From Prevotella sp. (lineage in GTDB: Bacteria > Bacteroidota > Bacteroidia > Bacteroidales > Bacteroidaceae): a stretch of 5,088 bases of DNA. Below, one piece after another: positions 1-5,088 of this stretch. The DNA lies in assembly GCA_021203705.1 (NCBI GenBank), contig JAJQAR010000150.1, positions 1 through 5,088 of the forward strand. Reading direction: 5' to 3'. The translations under genes and the position numbers were made by a program. Numbering within the stretch: the stretch's first letter is position 1; every line of letters begins with the position of its first letter. Below the pieces are notes generated by a model. It made no database searches, had not been told where the DNA came from, and saw only the letters and a list, made by a program, of their open reading frames with translations.

Positions 1-3
1 CAC

Positions 4-11
4 TATCTTTG
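4..11 (+). promoter_or_regulatory. Second TAnnTTTG box (possible upstream promoter)
   Basis: TATCTTTG at 4-11 is identical to the -7 box at 91-98. Its -33 partner would lie left of the window, so it cannot be judged fully. If active, its transcript would start near 17 and carry the palindrome at 32-77 as a 5' hairpin ahead of aroA. It could equally be only a copy of the repeat edge with no promoter activity. Confidence 0.3.
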
Positions 12-67
12 AATAAGATAGGCTGCGCTCGAAAATGAAAACAAAAACTTGTTTCACTCACTTTTGT

Positions 68-98
68 TTTGCATTTTGCTCAACTTGCACTATCTTTG
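68..98 (+). promoter_or_regulatory. Probable Bacteroidetes housekeeping promoter for aroA
   Basis: TATCTTTG at 91-98 matches the Bacteroidetes -7 consensus TAnnTTTG exactly. TTTG at 68-71 lies 19 bp upstream, the expected position of the -33 element. Transcription would begin a few bases after 98, giving a leader of about 20 nt before the ATG at 126. The -7 box coincides with the right-hand direct repeat of the intergenic element, so the repeat itself seems to provide the promoter. No transcript data are available to confirm it. Confidence 0.7.
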
Positions 99-125
99 CA
101 AAACATAAAAAATAAGACAAAAAGA

Positions 126-1379
126 ATGCAATACATACTCAAAGCACCTGATAAGATAGATACCACGATAGATTTGCCGGCATCAAAAAGTATAAGCAAT
201 AGGGCGTTGATAATTCATGCATTGTCGAAGGGGGATATTATGCCCGACAACCTGTCCGACTGCGATGATACTGAAGTGATTATAAATGCCCTTAAAAATA
301 TGCCTGAGACGATTGACATCAAGGCTGGCGGTACGGCGATGCGCTTTATGACAGCTTATTTGGCTGTTACCTCTGGCGAGCATGTTATTACGGGTACTGA
401 AAGGATGAAACAGCGTCCTATTGGTATTCTTGTGGATGCTTTAAGGTTTCTCCGTGCAGATATCAATTATGAAGGTGTGGAGGGCTTTCCCCCACTCCGC
501 ATAAAAGGCAGGAAACTGTGGGGAGGACATATTGAAATTCCTGGCAATGTCAGTTCACAGTTCATTTCCGCAATACTGATGATTGCCCCTGTTTTGAGTA
601 GGGGATTGAATCTGAAACTCACTGGCGACATCGTATCACGACCGTATATCGACATGACATTGTGCATAATGCGTGATTTCGGCGCTGAGGTGGAGTGGAC
701 AAGCAGTAATACTATAATGGTTAGTCCGAAACCATACGAATCGAGGAAATATTTCATAGAGAACGACTGGAGTGCTGCCTCTTATTGGTATGAGGTGGTT
801 GCTTTGAGTAAAGATGAGGATATAGAGGTAAGGCTCACAGGACTGATGGACGGTTCGCAGCAAGGCGATTCTTCGGTGAAATATCTTTTCAATATGCTTG
901 GCATCAAGACAATTTTCAAAACAAGGGAAAAGGGAAAGCCTACTATCGTTACACTGAAAAAATTTGAACGTAAGTTGGCACGCCTTGACTATGACTTTAT
1001 CAATCAGCCTGATATGGCACAGACATTCGTGGTATGCTGCGCACTGTTGGGCGTTCCTTTCCGATTTACAGGGTTGGCATCGTTGAAGATAAAGGAAACT
1101 GACCGCTTAGAAGCTCTGAAAACCGAGATGAGGAAGTTGGGATATTTGCTCAAGGACAATGGGCGTGATGAACTGAGTTGGGATGGCGAGCGTTGCAAGC
1201 CTATGCCAGACGCAGCGATAGACACCTACGAGGATCACCGCATGGCATTGGCTTTTGCTCCAGTCTCATTGCGTGTCGATGGACTGAAAATTAACAATCC
1301 ACAAGTAGTCAGCAAGTCATATCCTCATTTCTGGGAAGATTTAAAACAGGCAGGCTTTACCATAATGGAACAAGAATGA
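126..1379 (+). CDS. aroA: 3-phosphoshikimate 1-carboxyvinyltransferase (EPSP synthase)
   Basis: This enzyme transfers the enolpyruvyl group of PEP to shikimate-3-phosphate in the cytoplasm, the sixth shikimate-pathway step towards chorismate and the aromatic amino acids. Family motifs appear in order across 417 residues: SKSISNRAL (20-28, K21/S22/R26 equivalent to E. coli K22/S23/R27), GGTAMR (68-73), RMKQRPIG (93-100), SSQF (143-146), SRPYID (171-176), the catalytic Asp in QPDMAQT (D296), KETDR (323-327), YEDHRMA (368-374) and SKSYPHF (396-402). The ATG at 126 is chosen over a TTG at 69 because homology begins at MQYILKAP, the ATG follows an A-rich leader, and the TTG lies within the promoter spacer. 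Two features are unusual: the R26 to Gly-Thr segment is about 26 residues shorter than in E. coli, and F74 replaces Pro101. It is probably the first gene of an operon, ending 4 bp before the next start. Confidence 0.96.
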   Translation: MQYILKAPDKIDTTIDLPASKSISNRALIIHALSKGDIMPDNLSDCDDTEVIINALKNMPETIDIKAGGTAMRFMTAYLAVTSGEHVITGTERMKQRPIGILVDALRFLRADINYEGVEGFPPLRIKGRKLWGGHIEIPGNVSSQFISAILMIAPVLSRGLNLKLTGDIVSRPYIDMTLCIMRDFGAEVEWTSSNTIMVSPKPYESRKYFIENDWSAASYWYEVVALSKDEDIEVRLTGLMDGSQQGDSSVKYLFNMLGIKTIFKTREKGKPTIVTLKKFERKLARLDYDFINQPDMAQTFVVCCALLGVPFRFTGLASLKIKETDRLEALKTEMRKLGYLLKDNGRDELSWDGERCKPMPDAAIDTYEDHRMALAFAPVSLRVDGLKINNPQVVSKSYPHFWEDLKQAGFTIMEQE

Positions 1380-1383
1380 CCTT

Positions 1384-1779
1384 ATGGCAATATACGTTAT
1401 ATTTATACTGATATTAGTTCTTGCCGCTGTTGTGGTGGCGATATACAAAAAACGTGCGCAAGGCAATGCCAATGTGGTGCGCAAGGGTAGCGGCAGCTCT
1501 TGTGACACTTGTAATGTCGCGACTGATAAGTGCCTGCAGGAATGCCTTTTGGAGGCAGCGGCAAAGGAAATTGTGTATTTCGATGATGAGGAACTCGATA
1601 CTTTCAAGGGCAGAAAGTCTGACAGTTATACCGATGATGAGGTGGAACAGTTTTCCGATGTACTATATACAATGAAGCAGGAGGAGGTAAAAGACTGGGC
1701 TGTCAGTCTTTCGTTACGCGGCATAAATATCCCCGACAGGTTGAAAGACGAGGTTATCATGCTTATGGAAAACCAATAG
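1384..1779 (+). CDS. Small single-span membrane protein with a four-cysteine cluster, function unknown
   Basis: This 131-residue protein has no function I recognise. Residues 3-21 form one hydrophobic helix, followed at once by KKR (22-24). By the positive-inside rule this puts the C-terminal domain in the cytoplasm. After a Gly/Ser-rich linker come four cysteines, C40, C43, C50 and C54 (CxxC-x6-CxxxC), which could bind a metal or an Fe-S centre or be redox active. The rest is acidic and probably helical (67-131), with a YFDDEELD patch at 65-72, W105 and a conserved-looking LRGINIPDRL near 111-120. I recall similar unnamed proteins in Bacteroidales, but cannot confirm this here. The 4-bp gap after aroA points to cotranscription. 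The start is the first ATG and directly precedes the membrane helix. The TM-plus-Cys layout loosely resembles FeoB-associated Cys-rich proteins, but there is no feoB in view. Confidence 0.85.
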   Translation: MAIYVIFILILVLAAVVVAIYKKRAQGNANVVRKGSGSSCDTCNVATDKCLQECLLEAAAKEIVYFDDEELDTFKGRKSDSYTDDEVEQFSDVLYTMKQEEVKDWAVSLSLRGINIPDRLKDEVIMLMENQ

Positions 1780-1846
1780 TATCGGAACAGGCAATAAATC
1801 AGCTTTTAACAAGTTATATATTAGGTATTAAAGGCTCATCCCGATA
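1780..1846 (+). other. Nested inverted repeats between the small gene and the lipoprotein gene
   Basis: The 68-bp gap contains two nested inverted repeats. The outer is TATCGG (1780-1785) with CCGATA (1841-1846), spanning from just after the upstream stop to two bases before the ATG at 1848. The inner is AGCTTTTAA (1801-1809) with TTAAAGGCT (1828-1836), nine pairs including one G-U, around an 18-nt AT-rich loop. In RNA this could fold across the leader of the lipoprotein gene and affect initiation or mRNA stability. It lacks the strong GC stem and T-tract of an intrinsic terminator. The arms are short and AT-rich, so chance is possible. Confidence 0.3.
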
Positions 1847-1847
1847 A

Positions 1848-4800
1848 ATGAAAATCTTTCCGAAACAGCATATTGTTCCTATTATGATTATCATGGTTCT
1901 CTTGATAACCATAGGTTGCTCTACGGAGAAGAATACAGCCGGGTCAAGGTGGTGGCAGTCGTTCAACGCCAAATACAATACCTATTACAACGGTTCATTG
2001 GCGTATATCGATGGTTCTCTTGAGAAGGAGCAGGGTAACAAGGATAATTTCACGGAGATGATACCGCTTTATACTGTCGGCAATAAAGACAGTAGGGAAT
2101 TAGGCTCAGGCAATTTCGATAGGGCTATTGAGAAAAGTCAGAAAGCCATAAAACTGCATAGTATCAAAAAACGCCCACAATGGACTAAGAAACGTAAGAA
2201 GACAGAGCGCGACATCGAGTGGCTCAACCGCAAGGAATATAATCCCTTTTTGTGGAAGGCGTGGATGCTGTTAGGTCGCTCCCAATTCATGAAAGGCTCT
2301 TTCGATGAGGCAGCCTCCACTTTCGCATATATGAGCAGGCTATATGCCACCCAACCCTCTATCTACGGCAGGGCAAGGGCGTGGCTTGCAAAATGTTACA
2401 TAGAGGATGACTGGATTTATGATGCCGAGGATGTGATAACGAAAATCCGCCGAGATTCTATCCATTGGCTTGCAAAAAAGGAGTGGGACTATACTTACGC
2501 TGACTATTATATTCATATCGGGAATTACGAGGAGGCGATACCTTATCTTCGTAAAGTAATCAGTCATGAGATGAGACGCAAGCAGAAAGCGCGTGAATGG
2601 TATCTCATGGGACAATTACAAGAGGCCATCGGAAATAAAACGTTGGCTTACAAGGCTTATCAGCGCGTGATACGACAAAATCCACCGTATGAGCTTGAAT
2701 TCAATGCCCGTATCGCCCAGACGGAGGTTGTTGGGGCTTCGGAATCGAAGAAGATGATAAGGCGGTTAAAGCGAATGGCATCTTCAGACAACAATGCGGA
2801 ATATCTCGATCAGGTTTACTATGCGATAGGAAATATCTATCTTGCCCAAAATGATACCGCTAAGGCTATTTCTGCATACGAGAAAGGAAATACAAAGTCG
2901 GTGCGTAATGGTATAGAGAAAGGAGTGTTGTTGCTTACCCTCGGTGACCTTTATTGGGAGAAGGAAGATTACAGCAACGCCCAACGGTGCTACGGTGAAG
3001 CGATAGGTCTTCTTGACAAAGACCACAAGGCGTATGATCAATTGTCAGAACGCTCCAAAGTTCTTGATGAACTTGTTCCTTACACTGAGACGATACACCT
3101 GCAAGACTCACTTCAAGAGCTTGCCAAGATGCCAGAGGATGAGAGAAACAAAGCTATCGACCGTGTTATAGAGGCACTCAAGAAGAAGGAGAAGGAGGAA
3201 AAAGCAGCACAGGCAGAGTTAGAGGCACAACAGAGACTTGCAGAGATGGGCGGCAATGCGTCGGCATTTGACAATACTACAAGTAGCGGGGGCGAGTCGG
3301 GTACCTGGTATTTCTATAATCCTACTACTCTCAATCAGGGAAAGGCTACTTTCCAGAAGTTATGGGGAAACCGTCAGAATGCTGATGACTGGCAGCGTAT
3401 AAACAAGACTGTTGTTTCCGTAGGCAGCTCATTTGATGAGGAGGATATCCCTGAGGAGTTGCGTGATTCTATCATGGCGGCGGAGGCTCTTCAAGATTCA
3501 ATAGAACATTCGCTTGACAGTGCACAAAACGACCCGCACAAGCGTGAATATTATCTTAAACAGATTCCGTTTACGGAAGAACAAGTTGCCGAAAGTAATA
3601 AGTTGATTGCGGATGGTCTGTATCATGCTGGTGTGATATTCAAGGATAAATTATATAATCTTCCACGAAGTGAAAAGAGTTTCCTGCGCCTAACGAATGA
3701 CTATAATGACTATGAGAATATGGATGAGGCTTATTATCATCTATTCTTACTGTATTCTCAATGGGGACAGCCAGGAAAGGCAAGTGAATACCTTGCCAGG
3801 TTGAAGGAGGAATTTCCAGAGAGTAAGTGGACAATATTGCTCTCTGACCCTAATTTTGAGGAGAACTCGCGGTTTGGGGTGCACATAGAGGATTCTCTTT
3901 ATGCCGCCACCTACGATGCTTTCAAGGCTGATAGGTTCAACGAGGTGAATGCTAATGTGGAGTTATCTGCTTCTCGTTTCCCATTAGGCGCTAACCGCGA
4001 TAAGTTTATTTTTATCGGGGGACTTAGCAAACTTAACAGTGGCGACAGTCAGGGCTGTGTTGATGATATGCAGGAAGTGGTGAGCAAGTACCCGCAGAGT
4101 GGTGTCAGTGAGATGGCTGGTATGATTATCAATGGTGTGAAAGCAGGGCGTCGGCTTCATGGCGGCAAGTTTGATATCGGCAGTATCTGGGATCATCGTT
4201 CAGTGGTTCTCAACGACAGTGACTCTATCAACGCAAGGGTGTTTATCGCTGAAAGGGTTACGAATTTCTCATTTATAATAGCATATTCTCCTGATTCTAT
4301 CAACGAGAATAAGTTGCTCTTTGAACTTGCCCGTTATAATTTTACCAACTATATCGTGCGTAATTTCGATATAGAGATAGATGATCTTGACGGTATCTGT
4401 CGCATGAAAGTCAGTGGTTTCAGGAGTTATGATGAGGTTTTACAGTATGCACGACAGTTTTATAACAATGAAGTGTTGATGTCGTTTGCCCAAAAGGGTA
4501 AGGTGATAATAATTAGCGATGCCAATTTGGAACTTCTTGGCACACAGTTCAGTTATGCGGAATACGACCAGTTCTATGAGGAGCATTTTGTGCCGCTAAC
4601 AATAAGTACTGTTCAACTGCTTACAGAACCAGAGTCGGTTGAGTATGAGAGAGAAATAGAGAGTTCTGGTGGGTATAATGACGGACTGTTCAACGGAGGT
4701 GTTATTGAGGAAGGTCTCTTTGTGGACGATGGAGAATATATCGATGAGGAGGAAGATGAGGGCTTATCAATTCCAATAGATGAGGAGGAAATCCCTGAAA

Positions 4801-5088
4801 CAGAACAGGAAGAAAACGCTACTGAAATACAAGCAGAGGAAGGAGCAGAGGTTTCTGTAGAGGAAGAAGGTACTGAAATTCTTGACGAGGAAACGACAGA
4901 AATCCCTGTTGAGGATAATACAGAGATACAGGATGAAAATACAGTGATTTTAGAGGAAGAAGGCGTTGAAGTACCGTCGGAAGAAAACTTTGAAATCCCA
5001 GAGGAGGAAGATGAAATAGAAATCCCGACAGAGGAAGAAATAGAAATTTCTGACGATGAGGATTTTGAAGTGTCTTTTGGAGATGATG
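1848..5088 (+). CDS. porW: PorW/SprE-family TPR lipoprotein of the type IX secretion system (3' end outside window)
   Basis: The frame stays open for 1080 codons with no stop before the window edge. The ATG at 1848 directly follows an in-frame TAA (1845-1847) and begins a lipoprotein signal: hydrophobic 9-22, lipobox TIGC, acylated C24. STEKN after the cysteine lacks an acidic surface-export signal, so a periplasm-facing outer-membrane location is likely. TPR-like helices run from about 89 to 393, clearest at 136-169, 213-243, 245-278, 320-353 and 360-393. A charged helix (430-467) follows, then the family hallmark WYFYNP (487-492) with QKLWGNR (503-509). A second helical region containing YYLKQIPFT (568-576) leads to a C-terminal domain at about 806-917. 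Family knowledge: SprE is needed for gliding and secretion in Flavobacterium, and PorW links the PorK/PorN ring to the translocon in Porphyromonas. An acidic tail without basic residues (936 onward) makes it longer than the homologues I remember. The family call is firm; a working type IX system is inferred. Confidence 0.88.
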   Translation, partial: MKIFPKQHIVPIMIIMVLLITIGCSTEKNTAGSRWWQSFNAKYNTYYNGSLAYIDGSLEKEQGNKDNFTEMIPLYTVGNKDSRELGSGNFDRAIEKSQKAIKLHSIKKRPQWTKKRKKTERDIEWLNRKEYNPFLWKAWMLLGRSQFMKGSFDEAASTFAYMSRLYATQPSIYGRARAWLAKCYIEDDWIYDAEDVITKIRRDSIHWLAKKEWDYTYADYYIHIGNYEEAIPYLRKVISHEMRRKQKAREWYLMGQLQEAIGNKTLAYKAYQRVIRQNPPYELEFNARIAQTEVVGASESKKMIRRLKRMASSDNNAEYLDQVYYAIGNIYLAQNDTAKAISAYEKGNTKSVRNGIEKGVLLLTLGDLYWEKEDYSNAQRCYGEAIGLLDKDHKAYDQLSERSKVLDELVPYTETIHLQDSLQELAKMPEDERNKAIDRVIEALKKKEKEEKAAQAELEAQQRLAEMGGNASAFDNTTSSGGESGTWYFYNPTTLNQGKATFQKLWGNRQNADDWQRINKTVVSVGSSFDEEDIPEELRDSIMAAEALQDSIEHSLDSAQNDPHKREYYLKQIPFTEEQVAESNKLIADGLYHAGVIFKDKLYNLPRSEKSFLRLTNDYNDYENMDEAYYHLFLLYSQWGQPGKASEYLARLKEEFPESKWTILLSDPNFEENSRFGVHIEDSLYAATYDAFKADRFNEVNANVELSASRFPLGANRDKFIFIGGLSKLNSGDSQGCVDDMQEVVSKYPQSGVSEMAGMIINGVKAGRRLHGGKFDIGSIWDHRSVVLNDSDSINARVFIAERVTNFSFIIAYSPDSINENKLLFELARYNFTNYIVRNFDIEIDDLDGICRMKVSGFRSYDEVLQYARQFYNNEVLMSFAQKGKVIIISDANLELLGTQFSYAEYDQFYEEHFVPLTISTVQLLTEPESVEYEREIESSGGYNDGLFNGGVIEEGLFVDDGEYIDEEEDEGLSIPIDEEEIPETEQEENATEIQAEEGAEVSVEEEGTEILDEETTEIPVEDNTEIQDENTVILEEEGVEVPSEENFEIPEEEDEIEIPTEEEIEISDDEDFEVSFGDD
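4821..5088 (+). repeat. Degenerate ~24-bp coding repeats giving an acidic 8-residue repeat
   Basis: Within the PorW/SprE frame, residues 992-1080 contain about eleven units of the form [hydrophobic or T]-E-[I/V]-x-x-E-E-x. The glutamate (or V1033 in one unit) before the Ile/Val falls at 993, 1001, 1010, 1018, 1026, 1033, 1041, 1049, 1058, 1066 and 1074, so the spacing is 7 to 9, mostly 8. Example units are TEIPVEDN, VEVPSEEN, FEIPEEED and IEISDDED. At DNA level the pattern is GAAAT or a close variant about every 24 bp in a GA-rich strand, with divergence between copies. The repeats continue close to the window edge, so the final number is unknown. Confidence 0.75.

Larger units (their letters stand above)
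1..98. repeat. Imperfect inverted-repeat intergenic element with terminal direct repeats
   Basis: The 11-mer CACTATCTTTG occurs at 1-11 and again at 88-98. Between the copies lies an imperfect palindrome. AAGATAG (15-21) pairs with CTATCTT (90-96), and the 15-mer at 32-46 pairs with the 16-mer at 62-77 apart from one bulged G at 71. The loop is 47-61. The 10-12 nt between inner and outer arms pair poorly. A smaller perfect palindrome, CTATCTT-tgaat-AAGATAG, sits at 3-21. The direct plus inverted layout suggests a mobile or amplified intergenic element rather than chance. From memory, unverified, closely similar sequences recur between genes in Prevotella genomes. The element may extend left of the window. 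Confidence 0.6.

Noticed and set aside
69..125. TTG start at 69 extending aroA by 19 residues
   Set aside because: The extra residues do not resemble the EPSP synthase N-terminus, and the stretch contains the -7 promoter box. The ATG at 126 gives the family-typical start.
1421..1675. 84-residue + strand frame overlapping the small membrane protein
   Set aside because: It lies in another frame of a well-supported gene and its translation shows no coherent domain or membrane segment.
1817..1824. TATATTAG as a -7 box for the lipoprotein gene
   Set aside because: One mismatch to TAnnTTTG and no TTG or TTTG 19-21 bp upstream. Cotranscription with the upstream genes is simpler.
1917..1934. Surface-export signal after the lipoprotein cysteine
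   Set aside because: The residues STEKN lack the acidic cluster typical of Bacteroidetes surface lipoproteins, so a periplasmic-facing location is preferred.
183..4196. Antisense open frames of 64-96 residues across all three genes
   Set aside because: They are scattered opposite well-supported genes, show no recognisable motifs and are expected by chance in sequence of this composition.
4821..5088. CRISPR-like or non-coding tandem repeat
   Set aside because: The units are degenerate, about 24 bp, have no spacers and keep the reading frame open. The periodicity is at the protein level.

Overview
This window looks like part of a Bacteroidales chromosome, most likely Prevotella or a close relative. 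Three things support this: a Bacteroidetes-type promoter (TTTG, 19 bp, TAnnTTTG), the absence of clear Shine-Dalgarno sites with A-rich sequence before the start codons, and a lipoprotein of the PorW/SprE family, which is confined to Bacteroidetes. Genus assignment is inference. All genes are on the + strand and there is almost no non-coding space.

Layout: 1-125 is an intergenic region. It contains an imperfect inverted repeat with an 11-bp direct repeat at its edges, and the right edge of this element supplies the probable -7 box of the aroA promoter. 126-1379 is aroA (EPSP synthase, shikimate pathway). Four bases later, 1384-1779 encodes a small single-span membrane protein of unknown function with a CxxC-x6-CxxxC cluster. 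After a 68-bp gap holding two nested inverted repeats, a long open frame begins at 1848 and runs off the right edge (1080 codons, no stop seen). It encodes a PorW/SprE-type TPR lipoprotein of the type IX secretion / gliding machinery.

The three genes are probably cotranscribed from the promoter before aroA, because no convincing internal promoter or terminator was found. Their functions are not obviously linked: amino-acid biosynthesis, an unknown membrane protein, and protein secretion. The small protein is the least understood gene here.

The most unusual features are at the two ends. The right end is a 145-residue extension of the PorW/SprE protein with no K, R or H and 63 acidic residues, built largely from about eleven degenerate 8-residue units. 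The left end is the palindromic element that appears to carry a promoter. AroA also has two departures from the textbook enzyme: a shortened segment before the active-site Gly-Thr motif, and Phe where E. coli has Pro101.
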